Source of the DNA: Cryptomeria japonica
Taxonomy: Eukaryota > Streptophyta > Pinopsida > Cupressales > Cupressaceae
DNA length: 64,000 nucleotides
Assembly (NCBI RefSeq): GCF_030272615.1
Contig: NC_081408.1
Location: forward strand, 623,031,883-623,095,882
Reading direction: 5' to 3'
This document shows positions 1 to 11,195 of the stretch, piece by piece (position 1 is the stretch's first letter; every line of letters starts with the position of its first letter). The notes beneath the pieces were generated by a model. That model saw only the letters and a program-made list of their open reading frames with translations. It was not told where the DNA came from and did not search any database. The translations under genes and the position numbers were made by a program.

Positions 1-172
1 TTCTGCATTGTTAATGACCAAAAAAATCCTTTTGACCTACCAGTGCAAGTGAATTATCTGTAAAGTTCCTGTCGGTATACCATAGAATCAAAACATGAAG
101 TCAGAAGACAAAATCATGTTGCCATCAATGACAACATAGTGAAACAAACCAATAGAGTGTCATTTTCCAACA
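1..172 (-). mobile_element. LTR terminus of an element extending left of the window
   Basis: The last 70 bases resemble the plus-strand end of the LTRs of E1 (about 4890-4945) and E3: a 'gttgccatcaatga' stretch, then 'gagtgt', then a terminal CCAACA at 167-172. From 173 the sequence switches to Copia A LTR (173 aligns with 33674). I infer that an E1/E3-type element, minus strand, sits in the Copia A LTR with only this end inside the window. No gene is visible. Confidence 0.55.
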
Positions 173-922
173 ATAATGACCTGAAAGGCTATAGTCCTCA
201 GGGAAGGTTCACTACCTTACAATAATATTTGGACGACAATCTCGTTTAGATGAACTAAAAGAGAAGCATCTCCAAATGCCCAATGACAGTTTCGATTAAG
301 CACAATTGTCTTCCCTGCAACACTCTTTTCTCTACACTTCACATCAAAAGATGAACTCTCTTATTCGCACATACACCACTCTTTGATAATCCAAATGCAA
401 CCACCATACACAAATTACATGAATATAACACCCATTTATACAAATCATCAACCTTGACTACAAGGTTGGATCAACCTCAAGACCTAATTATAAAATTACA
501 TCACATGATACATAAATCAACCACAAGACTAATACACTACCAAATATGACATAGCATGAACCCAAATGAAATCCTCAAACATGCAACGCCACCATAAATC
601 TCGCCAAGATCAATAGCAACATGCTACACCACTGAAAATGTCGCATAACACAAAAAACATCACCGAACCCATAAGATATTCAATAACATGGACAAAGATT
701 AATGTGGACCACCAAAATAAATAGGACATAATTAAGAAACAACAACAAGCATGTTAGAACCACTTGCAATAGATACACCATCACCACTTAATCAAATCTC
801 CATCGATCAACACACTAATACTCAAGAACACCTAATAGCAGCAATTGGGACTAGAAAGATAACTTTCAGAGCACAAAATCATAAACCATCTGAGTTAAAG
901 ACACATGAATATCCCAAATACT
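173..922 (-). repeat. Copia A 3' LTR, partial
   Basis: Collinear with 33674 to about 34395 in the other LTR, for example around 'tttagatgaactaaaag' (244) and 'acacccatttatacaaatcatc' split over 429-450. The left part is replaced by another LTR end at 172. The right end stops near 922, where it joins RNase H coding sequence directly, so the end of RNase H, the polypurine tract and the beginning of the LTR are missing. Confidence 0.75.
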
Positions 923-2230
923 CATAAACCATCTGAGTATAGCTGCTAGCAGTAGCAACGTATTCAACTTTTGCAGTAGATAGAGATATAGCATCTTGCT
1001 TCTTACTGAACCATGAAACCAACTTCTTCCCCAAAAATAATGCTCCATCAGTAGTGCTTTTCCAGTCATCAACATCACCTGCCCAATCAACATCCATATA
1101 AGCACAAAACATGAAATCATTATTCTTTGAATACCACAAACCATAGTCAAATGTCCCCTTTAATTATCTGAAAATCCTCTTCCCGGTAGTAACATGACTT
1201 TCTTTAGGATCAACTTGAAATCTTTCACAAAGACAAAACAACATGCCTAATATCTAGTCTAGTTTGATTCAAGTATAACATTCCACCAACCATAGATCTA
1301 TAAAAGGTCTGATTAAGTTTTTAAGATTCGTCATTCTTAGACAACTTGCATCCAATCACTATAGGAGTTAAACAATTCCTTCACATACTTAGATTGAGAA
1401 ATGAAAATGCCTTTGTCAATCTATGTAATCTACAATCCTAAGAAGAATTTCATCTCACCTATCATATATTTCTCAAACTCCTTTTCAATATCATCAACAA
1501 ACTTCATACTCAAATCATCATCTCATCCAAAAATAATGTCATCAACAAAAACTTCAAAAAGATTCAAAATGTTATCATTATCTACCTTAAAGTATAAATT
1601 ACTATCAACAACACCTTTAAAGAATCCCAACTTCATCAAATACTTGTCCAATCTAGCATACCAGGCTCTAGGGGATTGCTTCAGTCCATACAATGCTTTC
1701 TTCAATTCTCATACCATGTCTCCTTCATCTGATAATGAAAATCCATCTAATTTCTCAATGTAGACTTCCTCTTCCAAATCACCATTCAAAAAGGCTGACT
1801 TCACATCCATCTGATATACCTTGAAATTCTTGTAAGCAGCATAGGAAAGAAGTAATCTATCAGCTTCAATTCTAGCTACAAGAGAAAAGGTCTCCTCATA
1901 ATAAATTCCTTCCATATATGAGCATCCCTTACATACCAATCTTGCTTTGTTTCTAACCACTTCACAACTTCATTCAATTTATTTTGGAACACCCATTTAG
2001 TCCCAATCACATTCTTGTCTTTAGGTCTCAGAACAAGCTCCCATGTGTTATTCTTCTCAATCTGATTCAACTCTTCTTCCGTAGCTTCTATCCAATTCTC
2101 ATCTTTACATGCTTCTGCAACATCTTTAGGTTCAATCTTGGAAATCAAACATATCTCTTTAGCAACAATCCTTCTCCTAGTCATCACACCTTTATTTTTG
2201 TCACCAATGATCTGATTTTCTAAATGATTC
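905..2230 (-). pseudogene. Copia A reverse transcriptase and RNase H (decayed)
   Basis: Minus-strand pieces give the Copia RT: a GTKWVFQNKLNE start (about 2000), KARLVCKG, VYQMDVKSAFLNGDLEEEVY (about 1780-1840), ALYGLKQSPRAWYARLDKYL (about 1640-1700) and the catalytic FVDDIIFG (about 1523-1546). RNase H follows at 905-1140 with DWAGDVDDWKST and SWFSKKQDAISLST, where the usual EAEY is VEY. This enzyme would copy element RNA into DNA and degrade the RNA in the hybrid. Frameshifts and stops split it into at least four pieces, and the final RNase H part is deleted at the LTR junction. It cannot be functional as it stands. Family assignment to Copia is firm. Confidence 0.85.
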
Positions 2231-3126
2231 TCAGGTTCTTGAACTTTTTCATTGGCAACAACAATATCTAGATTAACTATCTCTATTGGAGCATTCTACT
2301 TTAGGGTCTCAGTCTGTACAGGTTTTGAAATAACATCTTGATCATCAAACTCATATCTCCATGCTCTGATCTACTTTCCATGATATTTGTCAACCTTCAC
2401 ATTTGCACTTTCCACTATCTTCTTCAATCTCTTATTGTAATGCTGGTAGTCCTTACTCTTAATAGAATAACCCAAGAAGATTCCTTTATCACTTCTTGCA
2501 TCAAACTTTCCTATATCCTCATCTCTTTTGATATAATATTTTCTTCCAAAAACTCAAAAATATCTAACTGTAGGAACATGACCAAACCATAACTCACAAG
2601 GAGTCTTACTGGAAATACCTTTTATATACACCCGATTGAATGTGTAAATAGTAGTGCTAACAGCTTCTCTCCAGAAGGTATGTGCAACATTTCCTTCAAT
2701 CAGGATAGTCCTAGCAACATACAAAATAGTTCTATTCTTCCTTTCAACAACTCCATTCTATTGAGGGGTTCTAGGAAAAAATACCTATCTTCTAATTTCA
2801 TTCCTCTCACAAAATGAATCAAAATCACCAGATATGTATTCTCCTCCTCTATCAAATCTCAGGAACTTTAGATTCAACCCTATCTATGTGTCCACCTTAG
2901 TTTTGAATAGCTTGAATTTCTCCAACGCTTCTGATTTCTCTCTTAGAAAAGTAACCCACATCATTCTAGCGTGGTCATCAATCAACAACATGAAATATGT
3001 GTCACCCTATATGCTTCTCACTCTTGTAGGACCACACAAGTCAATATACACAAGATACAATAAACCATTAGATTTATATAACTTACTTTTGAATGAAATT
3101 CTTGTTTTCTTTCCCAACTAACATTC
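2231..3126 (-). pseudogene. Copia A integrase (decayed)
   Basis: Reading down from 3126 on the minus strand gives the zinc-binding tail LGKKTRISFKSK, then YIDLCGPTR (first catalytic Asp), LRFDRGGEY (second Asp, near 2850) and NGVVERKNRT (catalytic Glu, near 2745). All three acidic residues of the DDE core are thus still readable, although stops interrupt the frame, including a Gln position just before NGVVER. The role would be insertion of element DNA into the chromosome. Its upstream neighbour in the element, the GAG-pre-integrase, is now 28.5 kb away at 31683 because Gypsy A inserted between them. Confidence 0.8.
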
Positions 3127-3131
3127 TTTAT

Positions 3132-3895
3132 TGATGCAGGAGCATCCCCAGTTCATGGGAATCTTGCATCAACCAAAAATATTTATTTTTTGTTTTGTAG
3201 TTTCAACATTTCTTTTTGTATTTCCTTTCATTGGCTCATCGGATCTTGTGGAGTTGTATTTCTCTTGAGGGCATGATCATCTTCTTTATTCCTAAACTAT
3301 AGAGCATTTGGATCATTTTCTAGCAAGTTATCAATTCTGGATTTCAAGATAATTTTATGGCACCAGACCCATTTGGACCTATTTACATTGGTGATCTATC
3401 AGATCCTTTCCATAGCTTGTAGAGCCCAATTCATTGATTTTTATGTTCCTTGGCATGTGGCTAACCTTCCCTTTGATCCACACTTCATCCTTTGGATTTT
3501 TCAAAGGAATCTCTTTGGCGGAGGCAGATTTGTTGGTTTTACACATTTCATCTTGTTCTTCGGTATTTGATCCCTTTTGGGCCAACCCGATCTCCTTGAA
3601 TCATATAAATCATTGCAGTTGAGCATTAGAAATGAGTCAGATAGAACATAGAAGATAGATCTAAAGGTTTGAAGGTCTAGAGTTGACCAATTTTGTAACT
3701 AAGCATGTATGTAGTAGGCCAGTGAGTTGAAACTTGTAATCCAAATGTTACTAGTTATCTGTAATCAGTTTTCATGATCTAATTAATTTAGTTTTGCATT
3801 GCCTCCATCATATCCTCTTGTTTCTATTGTATTTACTCTTATTGCCCACTCCAGATTGATCTCTTTGAGGTCCCTCCTAACCAGTGACTGAACCA
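3132..3895 (+). repeat. Gypsy A 5' LTR
   Basis: Begins TGATGCAGGAGCATCC and ends GAACCA. It is collinear over its full length with 30912-31682, for example the 'tagttttgcag/gtttcaacatttctttt' region and the final 'cctcctaac..gtgac'. A degenerate primer-binding site follows at 3898-3912 (TGGTTTCAAAACGAG against TGGTATCAGAGC). Confidence 0.82.
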
Positions 3896-3897
3896 AG

Positions 3898-3912
3898 TGG
3901 TTTCAAAACGAG
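3898..3912 (+). other. Gypsy A primer-binding site, degenerate
   Basis: The sequence TGGTTTCAAAACGAG starts two bases after the LTR end and matches the initiator tRNA-Met type site with several substitutions. Confidence 0.5.
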
Positions 3913-4004
3913 ATTTTATTCCAGAGATTGTGTTGTCTAGAGAATTTTGTTGTGGGGTGGCGGATTGTGGATCCGACTTGTAAGTGCAGAGGACTGGCGT
4001 GAAG

Positions 4005-4201
4005 ATGGTGCAAAGAGGAAATAGGAATGATGGAGGGCATGAGAATGTAGACCCTGCTATGATGGAAATGTTGTGAGGAATTGTAGCTTGGTTGGAAGGT
4101 GTTGAGATAGCCTAGAGAAGAGGCCGACCTATTGAAGATGTGAGTGAAGATGAAGAAGAAGCACCAATAGAACAAGTAGCAAATCCACCAGTGGTTGATC
4201 T
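4005..4201 (+). pseudogene. Gypsy A gag, N-terminal part
   Basis: From ATG 4005 the frame reads an acidic gag N-terminus including ENVDPAMMEML, VAWLEGVE, RRGRPIEDVSEDEEE, with two stops. It breaks at 4201, where E1 begins, and continues at 11003. The product would be the structural capsid precursor of the virus-like particle. Confidence 0.7.
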
Positions 4202-4945
4202 TATTAGGATTCCTAAAGATACTGAGATGGGGGGGGTGAATCAGCATCTAACCGATTAAGTGATTTTCTAAGCTTATTAAGTAAATTGCATTCCAAAACA
4301 GTGTATCGGTAAACAAGAATTAATGCAGTAAATAAGATCAATAGCCACAACATAGAAAGCACACCATAACACAATATTTTTAATGAGGAAACCCAGTGTG
4401 GGAAAAACCTCGGTGGGATTTGTAACCCGCAATATTTACTCACTACCCAATAAATAAATATTACTTACAATAGGGGCCTGCACATGCAGGAAGGCCAACT
4501 GCCTAAAGCTCCTTTCTTAAATACAAAAGGGAAGTCTCACTGACTTACAAAAAAGGATTATGCAAATCCAATATCATGTACTACTTTGGTTCAGCATCTG
4601 CTATGCCAGGTTCAATACCGATTTAAGCTCAAACAACTTCCATAAACCTTATTCCAAAATTTGCCTTATTATGTTCGCATCTTCCTATACATCCACAAAT
4701 GATCCTACAAGATCTCATACTTATATATGAGTCCTATTACAATTCACCTTGTCAGCTTTCCAAAAGCTTTTACAATTAAATACAAAATAAAATCCTATTG
4801 GCTGGGGTGCCGGTAATCATCTTTGTCATTGTCACTGCCTGTGTCGGTGTCTCTGTCTACCGGTGCCATAGGACTGTAAGGTTGCCATCAATGAAAATAC
4901 CTTCAATCACCTACAATTTATCGTTAGAGTGTGCATTTTCCAACA
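4202..4945 (-). repeat. E1 3' LTR
   Basis: Collinear with 10270-11002 from 'aggattcc.aaagatact' to the terminal CCAACA at 4940-4945. The plus-strand first bases are TA rather than TG, one substitution. It contains the shared 'GGGGGGGTGAATCAG' motif near 4230-4244. Confidence 0.88.
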
Positions 4946-5120
4946 ATCTCCCCCTTTGGCATTGATGGCAACACTCATGAGAAAAAGTCAAAAATTGTAT
5001 CAAAAAATGTGACGTCCAAAAAAATCTTGCCAAAACTATGTGCTCCAAAATTGTGTGCTCCCCCTGAGCAAATGATCTCTTCTACCAATAATTTTTCTCA
5101 TTCTACTACTCCCCCTTTAG
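4946..5120 (-). promoter_or_regulatory. E1 polypurine tract plus upstream polypurine copies
   Basis: On the minus strand, CCAAAGGGGGAGAT directly precedes the 3' LTR (complement at 4946-4958), preceded by 'ttgccatcaatg'. Two further polypurine copies lie upstream (complement at about 5057-5066 and 5108-5120, the latter with the same 'cattgatg' lead). A polypurine tract primes plus-strand DNA synthesis. Multiple copies are a known trait of Sireviruses. Confidence 0.7.
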
Positions 5121-5168
5121 CATCAATGACAAAGGTTGTCAATTAATGTCAATTGAGTGTAGTTTTTG

Positions 5169-8100
5169 TCAAGATCCCTGTAACCAGTGGGTTACAATCT
5201 GATATAGATCTGCTAATGCAAAATTTAAGTTGTTAGTTAACCTCTCACTATCCTTCAATGTTGCTTTTGTCCTTTGGATGGTACCGGTGAGTATGTGAAT
5301 TTGTTCTTCCGGTATCTTAAGTCCAGGAACAAGTGCCTCAAAAATCTCTTTTCTCAAAGAGATGAGGATGTTTAGTTTTCGACCAAGTCTGCATTTGAGT
5401 TCCTTTCCCTTAAATTTTAATCTCTCCTTATCTTTTTCAAGTTTTTCAATTTTCTCTTCAAAGCCTTCAATTTCCTGTTCTACTACCGATATGGAGTCTG
5501 ATGAACCTATTAGATTATCAGCAATGTCATTGATTTCTTTTTGTGCTCTGTTGATCTCTTTATCTATATCCTTTGTCAAAATGTTTGTCTTGCATGAATC
5601 TTTGTACAATATCTTGAAGTCTATTATTGTCCTTCCTAGTATCAGTAATAATGTATCAGTATGTTCCTTACATCTATTTATTGACTCTGCAAAGAATTTT
5701 TCCTTCTCTTTATTCATTTTTCTCTCTGAAAGTCTCCTCATTGATCTAATCAATTGTTAGTAGATTGTTGGTTATGTATTTAGACAATGTGTCTAATTGG
5801 CTTAAAGAATCATTATTTTTTATATTACATTTGGGTGTAATCATCTTCAAAATTGGTATGGTGTCATCAATTGCCTTGTATGCAAGTGCATTGCAATTAG
5901 TTATTTTCTTAATAGAATCAAGCAATACCTCTGTTACATTTGTTGTTCTGAATTCTATCAGTGAAGAATCATATGATTGACCAACTACCTTAACAATTTG
6001 TAATCTGTCGGTGTGAGTAACCTCTTTGCTTATGGTGACCTCTGGTAGGTCAATTTGAGTTTGCATCTCTACAAGCAAGGGTTTTGGTTTCTCAGTTGAT
6101 GTCGGTGGCACAGTCTCTTTTTGAACCTTTTCCTCTTCATGTTTCTCATAATTTACCTCTGTTGGTTTCTCTATGCTTTCCACTATCTGTTTCTCTAATT
6201 GTATCTCAGCATTAACTACCAATTTTTCTGTATGTACCTCTGACCTATCTACTACTGGTATCTCAATAGATTTATCAGTAGCCAGTTGATCAGTAGGTTT
6301 TTCATTGTGTACATCAGTGGTATCTGTCTTTCCAGTATCTAGGGGATTGGTTGATTGTTTAGTATATGTTTCAATCCCAATCTCAACATTTCCAATTGTA
6401 TCCTCAACATTTGTCTCAATTGCAATTTCCTCGGCTGGTGGCTCAGTTGCCACATCTCTCTTCTCAGTTGTTTCCTTATCAAGCATAATGTTGACTTCTT
6501 GACTGTCAATATTCATGGTATACAACACCTCCGAATCAGGATTGGTGTCTTCATGTCTTGTCTCCATACTCTCCATATTCTCTGTTACTGGTGGTGTATC
6601 AATAGTTTGTGTCGGTGGAGTATCAGAAGAAGGTGGGGGCAAGTTATCTGTTACCTTTATGCTCGGAGGACCACCTATCTTGCCTTTACCTTTATCTTTT
6701 TCTTTTTGATATACTTTGAAAGTATTTGGTCATTTAAGTTCTTCTTTCTTTTCCTTCTCTACAAAGAAGATGTCCTATTTATCCATTGTCTCTTCAATGA
6801 TCTCATTTACTCTGCCAGCCATTAATGCTACATGCTGGTGACTGGTAGAAAATACAATCCGGTTAGCCTCACTTATTAGTTCATCAATCTCTTCAGCTGA
6901 TCTTACTGGGTGAACTGCAAGTAATTTCTCTACCTTTATCTTTTTTTCCAGTTCAACAATTGCTACCCTTCTTTCTTCTAACCTTATATACAAGTCATTA
7001 GGTAGATCATCTACAACTTCTATCAAAAATTTCTTGTAGATATCTAAGTGTAGGATAACATTGTTTTCTATGCTTTCCTTTTCCTCATTTGAAAATGTAT
7101 TATACAACTTGCTGATATTTGATAAGTTACCATCTTCAGTTATTTCATTTAAAAGGTTGTCTAAGGGAGGGACAACTTGCTTTTCTTTCTTCTTTCTTGG
7201 TGTCATATTCTTTGTCGGAGGCCTTACTGCCTGTTGTTTCTGTATTGTTCTCTTGGGCGCGAGAGAGGGCATCGGTGAGGGTTTTCTTTTTCTTTCTACC
7301 CTTTTAAACTTTGTTGGTATTTCACTGTCAGAGGAGGTAGCAACCGGTGAAAGAAGTGCTTCTAGTTGTAGTCCTTCCAAGTCACTCTCCTTAATACCAG
7401 TTTTATTCAATATATCTTCCTTAATTGCTTTTGTCTTCCTTGTTCCCTTTCTAATTGTATGTTCAATTTTCTTTATTCTTTTCTATGATTGAATTTTGCT
7501 TTCAATGGTTTCTGCATTTCCAAATACTTTTTATGTTGGTTCTTTAGGGGCTTCTAGAAGGGCTTTAGCATAAGTTTCAATTATGTTTTCATCTACCTCA
7601 TAACCCATCTCTATAACCCAAAATGTCCTTGGAACCACTGCCTCCATCCAGATTTCATCCTTCTTTATAACAAAACATGTCTCTTTTTGATATTTATCAA
7701 CTATGGATTGAGATAATATTTCCATGTTTTTCATTCTAGCCTTCAGTGCCTGAAAATGTTCAATTATGTTCTTCTCTCTGCCATCTCCCATGTTGTTCAA
7801 AATATCCAAAAGTTGTTTTCCTACCGGTATGTCAAATCCAAAATCCTTTTTACCAATACCACGACCTTCCTTGGTGATATACAATAATAGACATACAAGT
7901 AGGTTACCAAATCTGAATGTGCCTTTCTTGTCACCCTTAATTTTCTTTAGATTGTCTATTAGCACATCTTTTAACTATTCGGATATGTCAATCTTTGCAT
8001 TACTATTTACCATGTCATAAGCACTTTTGATACATAAGCTAGAAACAGAGTTTAATATGTTGGCATGGGTAGCCTTGTATCCAAGAATCATGCTAATGAA

Positions 8101-8783
8101 TCTTACATTGATATCTTTTACATCATTTACTCTCAAGGATCTCTTGTTATAAGTTGCACCGGCTAGGGTCATTACAGTGTCATTTGGAACCTTTTTAGTC
8201 TTATCAGGTATGCTACCAGTGGAAGGCAAGCCTATCACTGCCCTAACTACTTCTTTTGTTATCTTGTGAATGGAATCTAACCAAAAGAACTCCCCATGAA
8301 CTCTGCTCAATACAATCCTTATAACCTCTTTGGGAAAATTAGGAATACTAAGAATCTCCACAAAACCTAGGGTTTCAACTATATTGTTATCTTGTGAATG
8401 GAATCTAACCAAAAGAACTCCCCATGAACTCTGCTCAATACAATCCTTATAACCTCTTTGGGAAAATCAGGAATACTAAGAATCTCCATAAAACCTAGGG
8501 TTTCAGCTATCTTGTGTTCCAATTTTACATTACCATTAACATCACATATAACTATCCTATACATGTTCATAATCTCATCATCACCTAGTTCTTCAATATG
8601 ACAATGTATGTAAATTCTAGGATCCTCAGCATATGAAACTCCTTTGGGTATTTTGGAAAATGCTCCTAGGGTATCATCCTTCTTTGCTACTTTGGGACTG
8701 ATTTTAAATACGGGCCTAGGGAATTTAATCACTTCAATTACTGTAGGGTTTGTAATGAATTTAGGTGCAGAGGAGGAAGCCAT
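5169..8783 (-). pseudogene. E1 ORF2: conserved protein of unknown function, broken
   Basis: Starts MASSSAPKF at 8783. The N-terminal block has PRIYIHCHIEELGDDEI, SIPDFPKEVIRIVLSRVHGEFFWLDS, HKITKEVVRAVIGLPSTG and SLRVNDVKDINVRFISMILGYK. A basic Ser/Pro-rich segment follows (about 7300-7180, rich in KRK and PRKKK), then a helical block with LDIYKKFLIEVVDDLPNDL, an acidic Thr/Glu/Pro-rich linker and a C-terminal coiled coil with SLRKEIFEALVPG and LTGTIQRT. From 8412 to 5746 the frame is constant and broken only by a few stops. A 128-bp tandem duplication shifts the frame near 8390, and another shift lies near 5750. E2, E3 and E4 carry homologues. I do not recognise the family; the ITKEAV..VTGLP stretch vaguely recalls a plant transposon-associated domain. 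No enzyme motif is visible. Confidence 0.75.
8261..8508 (-). repeat. 128-bp tandem duplication inside E1 ORF2
   Basis: The unit beginning 'atcttgtgaatggaatc' occurs at 8261 and again at 8389, near-identical through '..acctagggtttca'. E3 has one copy at the same place (about 27540-27670), so the duplication arose in E1. The period is not a multiple of three, so it breaks the frame. Confidence 0.88.
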
Positions 8784-9085
8784 TGTATAAATACCTTAAT
8801 CTGCCTTTAGGTTTGAATACTTGAATCATTTGCTTCACTTCTCGATGTGGATGCTTTCACTCAGGTTTTTCGCGCTCTAAGGAAATTTGAATGCTTGGTG
8901 AATGAAAAAGAGTGAAAAACACTTGCTTTATAATGTCATTTCCTTCAACTACCACATTAAATGCTTGTCGGTTAAGTGAAACTTAACACATCTGCCGGTA
9001 AAGAAGTAATCCAACTTCTCACCATCAACCAAGGGTAAATTAGCATGTTTTTCAATTTGTTGCCATACCCCCAAAAGGTTTATTT

Positions 9086-10198
9086 TCAGTTAGATGAAGA
9101 ATCTCCTGCTGATGAAGTGATACTCCATTCTACCAATGAAGGAATAGTTTCATTAACATTCTGATCTGACTTTCTAATCCATTGTTTTGAGAATTCTTGC
9201 TTTAACTCTTCAACCTTCTCTTTACCTTTCAAACTGGGTCCTTTGTTATTTGTCGGTGATTCCTCACTTCTACAAAATTTTGCAATATGTCCAATCTTGT
9301 TACAAGCATAACAAGTCACATTGTTTTTTCTGAATAGCTCTTCCATATCCTATGTTGGTATGTGTTTTGCATTGATTAGATAAGTGTCCAAATCTTCCAC
9401 AAACATACCATCTTACATTCATTCTGCAATTTTCTAAGTTATGACCAATTTTATTGCATTTAGAACATTGATTGGTGGGTGCATTAGTGTTCTGATAGTT
9501 TCTAGATCTACATTGATTTTCTCTATGACCATACTTGTTACAATTAAAGAATTTCCCATTGAATTTGTAAGCATTAGGTTGTCTTACCGGTTTATTGTGA
9601 TCATGATTGTTTGCAGTACTGGAGCTTTCACCACTTCAAAGCCAAGACCATTAGTATCTCCTTTAGGTTTCTGATTTTTCAGCATGTTATCAAGTTCTTC
9701 TGAGCTTTTCTTGAATTTCTCCTTGTGTTGATTTGAGGTAGCCAACTCATTTTCTAAGAAATTTTTCTTTCTCATGAGTTTAGTTTTATCATGCTCCAAG
9801 TGAATCATATCTATTTTTAACATATCATTTGCATGACTAAGTCTTAGATTTTCATTTCCAGCATCATTGATTCTCCTAGCCAAGTCATCTTCATTCTTCT
9901 TTCTGTCTTCAATAACTTTACAAAACCTCATAGTCATATCTTGCATTTCATTCCTCATTGTACTGTTTTCCTGTCTCAATTTGTTCACAAGGTCATTAAG
10001 AGTTTCTTTTTCACCATCATCACTCTGAATCTTTTCAAAAAGTTATCTTCTTTTGTTCTTAGCAACAGTGAGATTTTCTTGAAGTCCTTGAATGATTTCC
10101 TGTGCAGCCTTCAGATCATCTTTAAGTTTCATATTTTTCAATTTTTCAGCATCATAATCTGAAAGAGTTGTTTCCAATTTCTTTCTCAAGTTTTCCAT
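9086..10198 (-). pseudogene. E1 ORF1: gag-like coiled-coil and zinc-knuckle protein, frameshifted
   Basis: The likely start is ATG at 10198 (MENLRKKLE), about 60 bases downstream of the primer site, as in E2 and E3. A long coiled coil (about 10198-9700) ends in SSEELDNMLKNQ and GLGF, the spacing seen in Sirevirus/Copia gag proteins. Four CCHC knuckle-like motifs follow. FFNCNKYGHRENQC and YVCGRFGHLSNQC lack the first Cys; CSKCNKIGHNLENC and CYACNKIGHIAKFC (9272-9313) are complete. A Ser-rich tail ends at 9086. The knuckles would bind element RNA and the coiled coil would mediate assembly; this is inferred from family. A frameshift near 10040 separates the first 50 residues. The capsid (UBN2-type) half of a normal Copia gag is absent. 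Confidence 0.8.
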
Positions 10199-10255
10199 CT
10201 CTACCGGTGTCAGAATCTTCCTCAAGCTGTTGGACTTTCGAAAATAGAGGACCAG

Positions 10256-10267
10256 ACTCTGATACCA
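10256..10267 (-). other. E1 primer-binding site (tRNA-Met)
   Basis: The minus strand reads TGGTATCAGAGT two bases after the LTR end, eleven of twelve matching the plant initiator tRNA-Met 3' end complement. Confidence 0.88.
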
Positions 10268-10269
10268 AT

Positions 10270-11002
10270 TGTTAGGATTCCCAAAGATACTAAGAGGGGG
10301 GGTGAATCAGTATCTAACCGGTTAAGTGATTTTCTGATCTTATTTAGTAAATTGCATTCCAAAATTTAGTGTACTGGTAAACAAGAATTAATGCAATACA
10401 TAAGATCAATAGACACAACATAGAAAGCACACCATAACATAATATTTTTAACGAGGAAACTTGGTGTGGGAAAAACCTCGGTGGGATTTGTGACCCACAA
10501 TATTCACTCACTGGCCAATAAATGAATATTACTTACAATAGGGGCCTGCACATGCAGGAAGGCCAACTACCTAAAGCTCACTGCTTAAATACAAAAGGGA
10601 AGTCTCACTGACTTACAAAAATGGATTATGCAAATCCAATATCATGTACTACTTTGGTTCAACATGTGCTATGCCAAGTTCAGTACAGGTTTAAGCTCAT
10701 ACAACTTCCATAAACCTTATTCTAAAATCTGCCTTAATATGTTCGCATCTGCCTATACATACACAAATGATCCTACAAGATCTCATACTTATATATGAGT
10801 CCTATTACAATTCGCCTTGTCGGCTTTATAAAAGTTTTTACAATTAAATACAAATAAAATCCTGTCGGCTGGGGTGCCGATAACCATCTTTGCCGCTGCT
10901 CTTGTCGCTTCCTGTGTCAATGCCATAGGATTGTAAGGTTTCCATCAATGAAAATACCTTCAATCACCTACAATTTATTATTGAATTGTGCATTTGCCAA
11001 CA
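10270..11002 (-). repeat. E1 5' LTR
   Basis: Starts TGTTAGGATTCCC and ends TTGCCAACA on the plus strand. It pairs with 4202-4945. GATCT follows at 11003-11007, matching 4197-4201. Confidence 0.9.
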
Positions 11003-11195
11003 GATCTAGATGAAGAAAGGTTCTTGAGGTTTTTAAGTAGGGTGAACACTAAACCACATTTTACCCTATTAGAGTATGATGGAAAGATAGATTTGGATGA
11101 ATTGATGGATTGGATCTCAGAGATGGAGAAGTATTTTGATTTTGAGAACACCACAAAGTAAAGAAAGGTGAAGTATTCCTGTACCTAGTTTAAAG
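11003..11195 (+). pseudogene. Gypsy A gag, middle part
   Basis: The frame resumes after E1: LDEERFLRFLSRVN, LEYDGKIDLDELMDWISEMEKYF. This is the retrotransposon gag region preceding the capsid core. It breaks again at 11195 in FK, where E2 entered, and resumes with FKGHASL at 20214. Confidence 0.75.

Larger units (their letters stand above)
4202..11002 (-). mobile_element. E1: non-autonomous LTR element with gag-like ORF1 and unknown ORF2, minus strand
   Basis: Both LTRs (10270-11002 as 5', 4202-4945 as 3'), a tRNA-Met primer site (10256-10267) and a polypurine tract (complement at 4946-4958) are present, and the 5-bp duplication GATCT flanks it (4197-4201, 11003-11007). The 6.8-kb element encodes ORF1 (coiled coil plus zinc knuckles) and ORF2 (about 1,150 residues). 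I find no RT, integrase, RNase H or protease motif in any frame. It has the same layout as E2, E3 and E4, and E3 is its closest relative by LTR sequence. It would need enzymes supplied in trans. Confidence 0.88.

Noticed and set aside
10256-10267. Repeated TGGTATCAGAGC-like sequences as tRNA gene fragments
   Set aside because: Each lies within a few bases of an LTR end and matches only the tRNA 3' end, so they are primer-binding sites.
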